In this document: in pieces, positions 1 through 10,662 of the stretch
How the letters are laid out: each line of letters begins with the position of its first letter
Numbering within the stretch: the first letter of the stretch is position 1
DNA from: Celoporthe dispersa
Lineage: Eukaryota > Ascomycota > Sordariomycetes > Diaporthales > Cryphonectriaceae
Reading direction: 5' to 3'
Assembly: GCA_016584495.1 (NCBI GenBank)
Contig: WAID01000004.1
Location: forward strand, 1,488,001 to 1,552,000
Length of the DNA: 64,000 bases
Notes under the pieces: generated by a model
Database searches by the model: none
The model's input: only the letters and a program-made list of their open reading frames with translations
What the model was told of the DNA's origin: nothing
Made by a program: the position numbers and the translations under genes

Positions 1-373
1 AGTAAGTAGGCTCGTATCTGCAATGGTCTGTCTGCGTTAGGGACGGACACGCCCTCGCAACAAAAATTCCTGTGCAAGGCGGCGGTAGGTGATTGGCCAA
101 TGACACGAACAGTTTCGAGGTAAGGCCTTGTAGTGAGCGGCCATCGCTCTGGAGTTTGACGGTATCTCTCTTCTTGACAGTAATTGCGATTTAAATCGCC
201 GAATTCTTATATTTTTATTTTTGTTTTTTCCTTTCCTTTTTTCCCCCCCCTGCTCGGTGGTAGAAGTCATGAGCTGTCGCATCAGAACCGAGCGTCACCA
301 AAAAGTCTGCTGTGCGAGCAACCAAAAAAAAACCCCCCACCTCCGCCCAAGCGGACATACCCACCTTGACGCG
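1..373. other. intergenic / 5' leader of the XPG-like gene
   Basis: No convincing gene. The last 180 bases are T-rich then C-rich (runs of T and C around 210-260 and of A and C around 324-345), as is common in fungal 5' leaders. They run directly into the start codon of the next gene at 374. Confidence 0.5.
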
Positions 374-2260
374 ATGGGAATCCGAGGCCTCACAACTGCA
401 CTGAGACCATTTGCTTCACGCTCCGAACTGCGCGGCCGAGTTGTCATCGATGGGCCCGGGCTAGCATACCACATCCTCACAGTCGCGAGAGCCCAGGCCG
501 GCGCCTCGACGGCGCTTGATGAGCCCACGTATGCCGTGCTGGGCCAGACTGCCGCGCGGTGGCTTGATGAGCTGCAGTCTTGCGGGTTAACCGTGTAAGA
601 AACACCATCCTACTGCTCTTATCATATTCTGTCGTGTTGTCTCGCGCTGACGGTCAGCTCGGCAGCGCGGCCATCTACTTTGATGGATACCTGCCGTCTT
701 CCAAGGCGCAAGAGCGCCTGCGGAGGACATGCGGCAGCTCGAGCAGGTCGAACCAGTACTTTTTGGCCACGAGCGCAGGGGTGGCCACCAGGACAACTAC
801 AACAAGCCAGACGAGACCAGCAGCAGCACGGCCATCTCCGCCCCTGCCGCCCTTCGTCGTGCCGGCTGTCCTCGAGTGCCTGCGCTCGCTGGAGAGGTAC
901 CGGCCCATCACATATCTCGTCCCAGGGGAGGCAGACCCGTACTGCGCCAGCGATGTGCGCCAGCATGGAGGCACGCTGCTGACGGGGGACTCTGACTTCC
1001 TGCTCTACGATCTTGGTCCGACGGGCAGCGTGGTCTTCTTCCAGGACGTTCAGCCCGAGCTAAGCGGCGTGGGAGGAGGAGGGGGACGGGGAACCCGTGC
1101 ATGTCTGCCCTGACGTACAGCCCGGTGGATATTTGTGAGAGGTTGACCGTGGGACCTGCTGTACAGGGAGGGATGCTGGCCCTGGCGTACGAGATGAGCC
1201 AGGCTCAGGATCGGGGTGTTCAGGCGCTGCTCTCGAGACCTCGGTCACAGTGGACATGCCAGACGGCCTCTCACGCTCCCCCTGTACGCCGAGTTCACAT
1301 CTCAGTATCTCATATCTGCGGAGTCCCTTGCTCGCGTCCCCAGCTATATGAGCCTCCTCGACCCCAGGGTGTCCGAGGTCGTTCTGGACTGGGCCGCCCT
1401 CGCAGGACACGGAGGGCCCTCGTCACCAGCTGTCAGGCCGGCACGGAACCCTGTGATCTATCTGCCCTCGCTGCTGGACCGGTGGGACCGGGCCAGCGCA
1501 TGGAACACGTGCACTCCCGTACGACAGCTGGCGTACAGCCTCTGCCGAGGCGGTCAGGAGCCGGTCTCGACAATGACGGAATACCGGCGGACGCTATCTG
1601 AAAAGTCTACAGGACAGCAGGTGCAGCTGCTGGGACCCCAAGAGGTCGCTGGCTCCCTACGCGACACCCGCAGCTACATTATCCAATTCCTCAAGGCGCA
1701 TACTGCTGGTGAGGGGGGTGCGGAGGCTCGAGTGGATCACCGCATGCCTGGGTTTCGAGATCTCGCACGCCGCGGCAGAGGGCAAGGAGTCCACAGCACT
1801 GAAGCTCGTGCAGAGGGCCGTCGCGTCCGGCGGACGACTCGACCCGGGCGACTGGGAGTCTCTCCACCTGGCCGCTCTGATCCAGGGCGCCATGTACTCG
1901 CTGCGTATACTGCGGCAGGTCCTAAAGTGCAGGGTCGGGGCTGTGTTTGCGAGCTCGGGTCTGGAGGCGCAACAACTGCTGCGCGAGATGGTGGGGTGTC
2001 TCGACTCGGTGCCGTGCATCGCCGAGTTCCCTTCTGCTGCGGACATGGAAGGACTGTTCGAGCAGCTGGACCAGGCGGGAGCGCTGAAGACGCTGGCGAA
2101 GGCCGTGGGCGTCCCAGAGCCAGCGCTCAAGAAGAGGCCGGTGAGGGCCGCAGAGGGAAAACTGAAGGGAGAGGGTGGGATAAAGTCTGCTGTTCGAGGG
2201 CAATCGAAACCTTTTTCCTTCGGCGTCGTCGAACCCTTTCGACGCCTTGAGCATAGATGA
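374..2260 (+). CDS. XPG/asteroid-like nuclease-family protein, frame disrupted several times
   Basis: The start at 374 opens with MGIRGL, the usual N-terminus of the XPG/FEN1 fold, followed by the VVIDGPGLAYHI strand. An intron at 595-665 (gtaaga...ggcag) joins in frame to AAIYFDGYLPSSK. The internal XPG region follows with VPGEADPYCA and LLTGDSDFLLYDLG, whose acidic residues are those used for metal binding in this family. The protein ends at 2260. The layout (XPG-N, XPG-I, long helical C-terminus without a helix-hairpin-helix) fits the asteroid group. Continuous homology-like text needs frame changes near the G5 run at 1081-1085, near 1230, at the C5 run 1278-1282 and near 1690-1710. The fragment ETSVTVDMPDGLSRSP is readable only in an intermediate frame. 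Either this is a pseudogene or the sequence has missing bases. Because single missing bases explain most steps, I favour sequence error, but decay is possible. Confidence 0.6.
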
Positions 2261-2625
2261 GTAGAGGTCAACATGATGATACCCCCATTTTCTCCCTCCC
2301 GAATATTCTCAAGACCTAAGTACATATTGGTCTGTAGCATATTGATGTGCTTGTGCTGGGGTTTGGAAATAAGCCATATTGTCATACAAGCATCCTAGGA
2401 CCGGAGGTGTATTCTAGTGACAAGGATGGTGCCTGCACTTGAGCTTGAGTGGGGACAGCGCCCTCTGGAGGACCAGTGAGCCACTCCTGCCTGCCCCCCC
2501 CTCACCACGGCTAACAAGCAACCCATCTTCCACAGCGCAAAGAGCTCCACCCAAAATTTCTGGCTTAAAAAAAAACATCTGTTCCCCCTTCCTGTTCTTC
2601 CCTTTCACAACCCAACCTTGACACG
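2261..2625. other. intergenic, promoter of PRPP synthetase gene
   Basis: Nothing coding is seen. CT-rich and A-rich tracts lie just before the start at 2626 (for example the A-run near 2567-2575), typical of a fungal leader. Confidence 0.5.
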
Positions 2626-4318
2626 ATGCGAAACACTCTGATCTTCGGGGGCTCATCCTGCCCGGCTCTCACCAGCAAGATATGTGAGAACCTCGGCATG
2701 CCGCCTGCTGAGGCGGAGCTGTCCCAATTCTCAAATGTTGGTGGTGCCTTGTTGGCCCTGTGCCTGCTTTGTCCTGCCTTGCCTTACCTTTTGTTTTTGT
2801 CGAAGAATATCACCTCGGTAGGACCTGACCATGCTCACAATGCTTTTTCCTCTCTCTAGGGCGAGACGAGTGTCAAGATCTCGAACAGCGTTCGGGAGAA
2901 GGATGTCTTCATCGTCCAGTCCGGCAGTCCCAAGATCAACGATACCATCATGGAGCTGCTGATCATGATCTCTGCCTGCAAGGGAGGGTCTGCCACCAAG
3001 ATCACTGGTCAGTCGCGCACTCGTGCAGGTCCTTGTTCTGTTGAGCCTCTGCGACTGACGAGATCTGCTAGCCGTCCTCCCATACTTCCCGTACAGTCGA
3101 CAGTCCAAGAAGAAGTCACATAGGGGTGCCATTACCGCGAGACTGCTATCGAACCTCCTAGGAATTGCTGGTGTCAAGCACGTTATCACGGTCGACCTGC
3201 ACGCCTCCCAGATGCAGGGCTTCTTCAAGTGTCCAGTCGACAACCTCCACGCCGAACCGCTGATCGCCCGCTGGATCCGTCACAACGTGCCCAACTGGCG
3301 AGAGGCGGTCGTGGTGTCCAAGAATGCCGGTGGCACCAAGCGCGTCACGTCCCTGGCCGACGCTCTCAAGCTCAACTTTGGCATGGTCACCACTGACCGG
3401 AAGAGGGGGGGCGGCATGACACACAGCATGCTCTTGAACCAGCTCGAGGGTCTGGAGCCTCTTGAGCCGGCTGCGAACCGCATCGCGAGGAACAGCTTTG
3501 TCGAGTCGTCGACGCCGATCCCGCGGACTCTTTTCGTGCAGCCTAGCCTCGCCGGTGAAGCCAAAGAGAGCCCTCCTGCGCAGCCAAATGGCCTGCGAGT
3601 GCGGACCAGCCGCGCAGGCGTGAATGGGCGCTCCTCTCCGCTGTCGGCCTCTTCAGCACAGGACAGGACAGGCGGCCAGGCGGAGGGCGATGTGCATGAC
3701 TACAACGACCAGAGGGCGTCGGAAGTAACACATGGCCGCCTCGTCCAGGGCCACATCGTGCCAGATGACTTTCCCTCCCCAGCCATGTCAGCCGCGGACA
3801 CAACCATCGCCGACGACGATCCCATGCTTCAGTCGCAGATGCTTCAGTCGCAGGAATCATCCTTCTTCGCGCAGGACGGCCATGCACTGGGCGGGTCCGG
3901 CGACGCGGAGCCCAGCTCGGACGAGGAAGAGGAGAAGCTGCGGGACCCCAAGATCGAGCACATGATCACCCTCGTCGGCGACGTGAAGAATCGCACAGTC
4001 TTGATCATTGACGACATGATCGATAAGGCCGGTTCCTGGGTCGCAGCTGCCGAGACTGTGGTGAAGAGGGGCTTTGCGAAGAAGGTCTACTGCATCGCCA
4101 CCCACGGTGTCTTTGGCGGTGATGCACTCGAGCAGATGCAGAAGTGCGAATGCATCGACTCCATTGTGGTCACCAACAGCTATCCCATCAGCGAGGAGCG
4201 GGCTAGGAACGCCTCCAAGCTCACCGTTCTCGACTTGTCCTACCTCCTCTCAGAGGCCATCCGGCGCAACCACTATGGCGAATCAATCAGCCCACTCTTT
4301 CAGCACATCCAGGATTAG
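2626..4318 (+). CDS. PRS5: ribose-phosphate pyrophosphokinase (PRPP synthetase) with large non-homologous insertion
   Basis: Three exons: 2626-2736, 2860-3007 and 3072-4318. Introns of 123 and 64 nt rejoin exactly to give 501 residues. Conserved PRPS segments appear in order: an N-terminal subunit with FSNGETSVKI and QSGSPKINDTIMELL, then PYFPYSRQSKKKSHRGAITA, VDLHASQMQGFF, and the loop VVVSKNAGGTKR. The C-terminal PRPP-binding part has VLIIDDMIDKAGSW followed by ATHGVFGG. Between about residues 200 and 375 an acidic, Ser-rich insert of about 175 residues interrupts the fold. Such non-homologous regions are known in yeast Prs1 and Prs5, whose products work in hetero-oligomers. The PRPP loop differs from the usual DDMxDTxGT (DKAGSW here), which also suits a Prs5/Prs1-like regulatory subunit. 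The enzyme family makes PRPP from ribose 5-phosphate and ATP for nucleotide, histidine and tryptophan synthesis. The symbol follows the insertion architecture and is less certain than the family. Confidence 0.88.
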
Positions 4319-4951
4319 GATACCCATCTCAACTAGCAGAGCGGCATGTCTCCTACGCGGCAAGTGCGGTCATGACTCTTCGCTTCTGTGTTTTTTATTT
4401 TAATTTTGTTTGTATGGGTGGCTAAACCGTGAGACTTTCCGGACCAACCGAAGCGCGGCGTCAAGGTATTGATTGATCTTTGTCACTGGGTCACAGGCGC
4501 CCAGGGTATGCTCATGTACATTGTTATCTGTTGACCCCTCAAATTACCAGTCCAGGCACCCAATAAAATCTTATTTGATTCCCAGAGCGTGGCACCACCT
4601 GCGCTGTCCTGCCCAGACACGATGACTACGAAGGACTATCTCTCCCTTCCCCAGCGTTGCTACCCTTTGGTAGCAGGGGCTCAATCCGCTTCTCCATGGA
4701 TGAGCTCTTAACGGACCGTTGGCAGATCAACTCGAGACAAGAAGGCCTGCTGTCATGACCTCGTCACTTCTTCGGAATGGTGGGCAGCGGGCAAGATAAC
4801 ACCTTGAGACATGTGCGCAGATCACCCAAAGCTGTCGCCATCGAACCCAGCAGGCCTGGTCCTGCGTGTGGACCGGGTCTCAGCTGGACATTATAACCTT
4901 CCCACGGGTCTCTTATCTCTCAGTCTTGCCTTGTATCCGAATAGACAAGAA
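4319..4951. other. convergent intergenic region
   Basis: This separates the 3' ends of the PRPS gene (+) and the OTU-like gene (-). T-rich stretches just after 4380 (ttttttattttaattttg) may serve 3'-end formation. No coding signal was found. Confidence 0.5.
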
Positions 4952-6467
4952 TCAAGTGTCGTCCCCAGCCTCCAGTGGATCCCCTGTGATCACGTTCCTC
5001 AGTGAGTCTCTGCCATAAAACACATTCACTGGCGTAGGTCCCTCCGCCCTGGGCATGTTCGGTACATTATTATTGCGCCTCCAGGGGTGCTCCGTCGAGA
5101 GCGATGCCGCCCTGTCCAGTCTCCGCTCCGTGGTCTCGTATCCGTACGTCGAATCGAACGTAGGCCGCGGTAGCTGAAATTCCGTCGCATAATATTCGTT
5201 TGGGACCATGGGCTGGTAGTGCTGGCCGTTGACGCCCAGAAAGAAGACGTGCCTGGCGTTGTAAGAGCCGTGGATGATAGGAGCTCTAACGTATCCATCG
5301 GCGCCAGCTGCTTCCGCATCACGACCTCGGAGGCCTTCCAGCTGGTACGTCACGATGAACAGGTTGTACAGGTCGGCGGTGACGGTGAACATGGAGTCCG
5401 ACGTCCACACCGCAGGAACGGTCAACTGCTGATACAGGTTCGCCCTGGTCATGATCGTCTTGCCGTTGTTCGTCGCCCAGCTGGCCGCGAAGAGGCGATT
5501 CAGGTCTGTATAGAACCCATGGCGCGGATGGTCAGGCCGCTCGAGGACCTCGCTGAAGTACCCCAGATGCTCGGCCTTGACTCTGCTCGCATACGAGTAG
5601 TGTCCGTACACCACATACGCCACGGCCTTCCAGTAGCAGTTGGACGAAGCCCCGCCGTAGTTGCCCGCCCGGAAGAACACCACCTCCTCCATCATGGGGA
5701 AGCCTCGGAGCAGGGCGCCCGTGTGTGCCGCGTCGCGCAGCCAGTACTGGCGCAGCGCCTGCTCAAAGGTCCGCGGCGTGACGACCTCGAGGAAGGCCAG
5801 GTAGTCCTGCACCGCCTCTTGGCTGGCGTTGGCCTCGCGCCCGCCTAGGTCGTCGCGGAGGAGGGACAGGTCAAAGCGTGTTCCTACTGCTGGGGATGGG
5901 TGGCGGCCGATGTTGGACACGCGGACCTGGTAGCGCAGCTGGTCGCGGATGCTCTGGCCTGCTGCCTCAGCGGGGATTCCGTAGAAGGTCTGGGGTTCCA
6001 GCTTGTGGGAGGGCGTAGTGGGTGGTGCGGGTGGTATTGTGGGTTGTGATGGGGCGGCGGCGGTGGTGTTCTTTTGGTCTGGTTGTCGTCGTGCTCACCA
6101 CCACCACCACCGTCGTCGTCGTCGTCCTCCTCCCTCATCGTCGCTTATGAGGTCCACGAATGTCTGTATCTTCGGGGGCGTGCCCACCGCAAGCTGCAGG
6201 ACATCCACGCCGCTGTACAGGGGCGCCGGCCGCCTGATGGCGTCAAGGCCTCGCAGCCATCTCGCACGTCCGGTGTTGCGAGCGTTGACCCGCCCTTGGG
6301 CGACTTTGGCCCCCCTCGGCTTGCTCTTGTCGTTCTCGCCTGCGCTGGGGATTTTGATGCTGGGGTCGTCGCTGTGGCTGGCTGTCAGTGGAAAGGACCT
6401 GCCAAGACCGTGAGTAGATGGGATAGGCTGCGCGAGAGCGGGACTGACCTTTTGATCTTGGAGCCAT
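4952..6467 (-). CDS. OTU-like cysteine protease-fold protein
   Basis: Read on the minus strand: exon 1 is 6467-6449 (MAPRSK), the intron 6448-6382, and exon 2 6381-4952, about 482 residues. The C-terminal half follows the OTU pattern: a Cys-containing helix (SSNCYWKAVAYVVYG), a WTSDSMFTVTADLYNLFIV segment matching the WGG.x.EL..LA..L..xI.V motif, and a final strand with His (FFLGVNGQHYQPMVP). The Asp usually found three residues before the catalytic Cys is Ser here, so activity is uncertain. The N-terminal half is basic and Pro-rich with the segment GTPPKIQTFVDLISDDE. Between about 6050 and 6135 lie GAC/GGT/CCG trinucleotide tracts where the frame that is open on both sides meets a TGA. The neighbouring frame reads as an acidic/Gly/Pro linker, which suggests two compensating one-base shifts or an unplaced intron. 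The family includes deubiquitinases, but the substrate here is unknown. Confidence 0.6.
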
Positions 6468-7427
6468 CTTTTTCCGCCCTTCTCTCTTGTTTCTGAAGAC
6501 CGTGGCCGCCTTATACTGGCTTAGTGGAGATATCGTACTGCTTGGGTGTGTTTGGACAATCTTGCCTTCGGTCTTGATGATCCAGCTACGTACAATGCAT
6601 CTGTCTCGTTCGGACAGAGCTCTGTGGGGGCTCTCTTTTTCTTTCACCTCTTCCCTTTCTATTTAATCTATACCATTATGACTATCACCTCCGCTGGACA
6701 CAAACAAAACAAGGTCCTGTTCATTGTGTCCTCTCGACGGATCCGGAAGATGCTCTTCCACGAGTGCTGCGAGGGAACAAAGAGCGGTGGGAGACTGAAC
6801 AATGTGACGTGCCAGCCACTCGAGTGCTCCGGTTCTTGCTGACGAAGTTCCAGAGGATAAAGCGCAAGGGAGAGCAGGATGCTGGAAGAGGAATGAACAA
6901 AGACGGTCAAATCTGTGTCGTGTTTCTAATACTATTACCGCGGGAGCTGCCGAAAGACTGCCTCCGGGGAAGAAGAGCACAAACCAGCCAGGAATCTCGA
7001 AATTGCCTAGGCTCATCAAGAGAACATGAATTGACTATTGGACCGTGCTATATTTGAGAATGCAGTTGAGCACTTGTCAGGCATGCACAGAGTGTTGCTG
7101 ATGACTTTGACCAGCCCTGGGCCCTTCTGCGAAATGCAGATATAGTTCAGTTATTTTGATATAAATTTGTTTTCGACACCAAAGAGGGAATACGTGATGT
7201 TCAGCTACGTTTCTGACTGGTCGACTTTGCGAGACTTGATATGCTCAGCATTCAGTGCTAAATAGGTGTAGAGTCGCAGATGCTTCCTGACCGGGCAGAG
7301 CACCAATACAAAGAATCTAGGCCTTGATGCCTGTAAATCAACCTCGAAACAATCTGCACCCCTGAACGACCCCCATCCCACATTACACGGCCATCAAATT
7401 TCCATACAAAAAGCACACCACAGAGGG
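6468..7427. other. intergenic, tandem minus-strand genes
   Basis: This is the upstream region of the OTU-like gene and the downstream region of the nucleotidyltransferase gene, both on the minus strand. Only short non-conserved open frames occur. The last 300 bases before 7428 are AT-richer and probably hold 3'-end signals. Confidence 0.45.
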
Positions 7428-10400
7428 CTAAGCTGTCCCGCTCGGAGGCGGCTGCCCGTGAATCTCGTCCAGAAGCTGCCAGAACGACGACTGGTCCGTC
7501 ATCTCATCATCCAGAGAGACGTCCCGCAACAAGTCTTCATCTGGCTGACCCTTTCCGGCATTCTGGATGATCCTCCAGGCGCGGCGGAACTCGTCGCGGA
7601 TGGAGACGATGCCGTTGTGGGTGACCGTTCGGGCGACGTTATGGTCCAGCTCGAAGGGATCCTCGATCGCAACCAGGAAACGGTGGCGCACCTCTTTCAT
7701 CTCGGGCTTGCCGCGATCTTGAACTGACGCTGGAGTGGCGGTAGTGCCGGGCGGAGGTACCTGCGCCGCCTGTCCCGTGGCAGGAGGCTTGTCGGGCTGC
7801 TGGACCTCGAGCACCGTCTTCGCGCCTGTCCAGCCTTTGTGCCGCTTGGTCAAAAGACCGCCGCTGTTACGGATGCTGATGACATCCCTGCCCCAGTCGA
7901 AGCCCCGCATGTGGCCAGCGCTCATGGTTCTGTTCTGAGCGTAGTACTCGAAGAAGCCATGCAGGAGGAAGCCGATGCTGTCGGTATTCTGGGTCAATAG
8001 GCCGCGCTGAGCAGCGTCGGCTATCTGGTCTGCATCCCTCCAGAATCGAATGTCTCTGCCCTTGCACTGGACCGAGTTCTCGATCTGTTCTGGCGTCAGG
8101 TTTGGAGGCAGTGGCGGCGCCAGGAGCTGCAGGTTGGGGCAGACGGGTGGCCGGGCAACGTTGATCAGGTAATGCAGCACCATGAGCACATAGCCGTAGC
8201 TAGACAGCGTCCCGCGGTACGCGGTATTGATGCCTCGGACTTTGGCCCAGTGCTTGACGAAGAGGACGATTGGTCTGACGCGAGGATCCGTAAGTGAGTA
8301 ACACCTCAGCAGATATGTGTTCTGCAGCGCGAGCTGCGCCGAGAAGTTGATATCGCACTGGACACCGATGCCGCTCTTAGGATACTCCAGTCGATCATGA
8401 TAGCGATCCCGGGGCTGGTTCGGTGTCATGCGAGAAGGATCTTGGAGGTCTCGCATCTTGGCTACCAGCGCCCAGTCTTCCGGTGTCATGGGTAGCACAT
8501 AATCGAACTGTGCATCACGGCTCCCGCCGACTTCTATCGGCTTACGCAACAGCCCGATATAACGTTTAATGCCAGCGATATCGTCAAGCGAATACAGGTC
8601 CTTGTCCAGGGCTTTCTCGAGTTCTCGGGCCAGTTGCAAGGATTTGTGTCGTCTCGCAACTGCTCGAAGGCCGGGCGCGTCCACAGAGTGCATAAATTTA
8701 GTGACCTCAGATCGGATTGCGGGATCGTATATGCCGCGTGCGTATTGTTGTACGACAGCAGTTGATAGCGGTGTCTGAACCGCCGAGGGATGGTGCCCAC
8801 CCAGCTGGACCATCAGCCTGACGGCTCGACCGTGATAGCATGAGGCTGACTCGAACTGGCCCTGCTCGAGAAGCATCAGGCCAACCGAGGGAACATTTCT
8901 GAGCGCCTCGACCGCAAGCTGGAGCTCTCTGTTGTAGGCGAGAGGATCCAAGCCGAAATTTGACCTGTTCTGAAGATCAACCCACTGATCGATGCGCGAT
9001 CTCCCTATCATCTCAGACCGCTGGTCCTTCTCGTGGATTGAGCGTGACTCCCAAGCCATGACCATCTTTTCACCCTCGACCTGCGACATGACTCCATATA
9101 TCGAACGGTTTATGGGCATAGGAGCTGTTGAATCGAAAGAGAGGGACAGGTATTTCTGCAGTCGAGTCCTCAAGTCACCATCGGCCAGGCCACGGATGAA
9201 GGCGGAGCAGACGTCGTTGAGAATCCGGAAGTCATCCTCGCTGAAGCTTGCCGCCATGGAATTTGTGAGGTCGCGGCCCCCGAGTTCTCGAAGCAATTTC
9301 TTTGCCGCTCCGTAATAAGTTGACAAGGCCTTTCCTCCCTGCTTCAACCTATTGAGCTGCGCCTGGTAGCGGTCGTCGTGCTGGCCGTCACCGCTGGTGG
9401 GAATCGCAAGTTCAGGAGAGGGTGCGTCTTTATGAGGAGCGGACTCACTATGTCCTTCAACAACGGTAGAGGCTGCAACATCGCTGCCTCTTGGACTCGT
9501 GGCGTGAGCGATCGCAGGATCATCCTCCTCGAGGTCCTGCTCCCCCTCATCTCCCCTCTCCCACCTGTCCCGCTCTTCCAAGAGGTCTGCATAGAGCTTC
9601 TGCGGAGGTTTCTGGCAGACCTTGATGATGGGCACTCTGGTCCTGGTGAGGAGGCGGGCACCAAAGCCCATGTTCAAGAAGGTCTTCTCCACTATTCGAG
9701 GAATCTCCGAGCCGGGAGCGTCAGGCTGTGGCTGAGAGAGCGGAGAGAGAAGTCCGAGGTCCATGTCGGCAGACTTGGTGGCGAACCCGGAAGCCAAGCT
9801 ACCGAAGCATCGCAGCTGGACTGACATGGGTGGGAAGTCGGACCGGCCGGTGGTCGCGTTGTGGTGTTCAGTAATCGCGGCTCGGCATGCATCCTCTATG
9901 AGCAGCCGAAAGCTCTCCTTCTCCTGGATCTGACCAAGCTCAATCTCGGCGTTGGCGAGGATTGTCGCGGTTAGTTGCTCCAGGAGGGCGACCCGAGCAT
10001 CGAGGTTGTCCGGTTGAGGATCGGATCGAAGATTGTCTGCCTGCGGGTTGTACAACGAGCGGCCTTGGCCCATTGGATTCCCCCCCAAAGTGACTCGAAC
10101 GTGCTGGGCCGGTCTGGTAACCCTGATACCGAGTTTGACCACCGCCTGGTTGTCTCCAGTCAGAGAGAGCAGGCGAGGACGAGAAGCCTGGGTAGGACGG
10201 CGAGGGGTGGTGACGGTTCTGGGGCTGAAAGCCGCCTCTCGAGAAGCTGTCGTTCATGTTGGCTGGCGGAAAGGCGTTCGGCTGCGAGCGTTGATTCCGG
10301 TGCTGGTGGTTCTGGCGGTGGTAATGGCCGGAGACATTTCCATGGTGTCGGTTTTCCTGCGGTTGGGCGGGGCGGTGGTCGATGGGGATGTTCAACTGAG

Positions 10401-10662
10401 AAGACATCTGGCGACGCTGTGCCTGATTTGGTCGCTTCTGTCGCGATTTCGGGGACGGGTTCTGTTGCGAGAACGCATCCACGTTCTGCGTGGGAGCACT
10501 CTCTGCAGGCAGCTGCTGAGAGAGAGGGAGACCTCCCTCGTCCCGAGACTGCTCAGCATTCTTCAGGATGAGATTCCGCATCCGCACGTCCAGCGGCACG
10601 TCGTCTTGCTGGGTGCCGTCGTCCATGGTGTCCTCTTGGCCCACACTCGTTGGCTGTTGCAT
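7428..10662 (-). CDS. Cid1-type terminal nucleotidyltransferase (TUTase / non-canonical poly(A) polymerase)
   Basis: About 1077 residues once one extra base is removed in the C7 run at 10080-10086. The Gln/Asn/Pro-rich N-terminal part lies upstream of that run and the catalytic part downstream. I chose the ATG at 10662 (MQQPTSVGQE) because the open frame beyond it has only a TTG; an upstream exon is possible. The polymerase-beta-fold signature is CFGSLASGFATKSADMDLGL, with metal-binding Asp codons at 9765-9767 and 9759-9761. The third Asp is in VQCDINFS (8352-8354). It is followed by the PAP/25A-associated region (VKHWAKVRGIN, LSSYGYVLMVLHYLINVARP, and a C-terminal FDWGRDVISIRNSGG). This identifies an enzyme adding U or A to RNA 3' ends. 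Unusually, about 470 residues separate the DxD pair from the third Asp, against roughly 60 in Cid1. The insert is helical and contains an LMLLEQGQFESASCYHGRAV stretch resembling a TPR-like helix pair. Confidence 0.8.
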
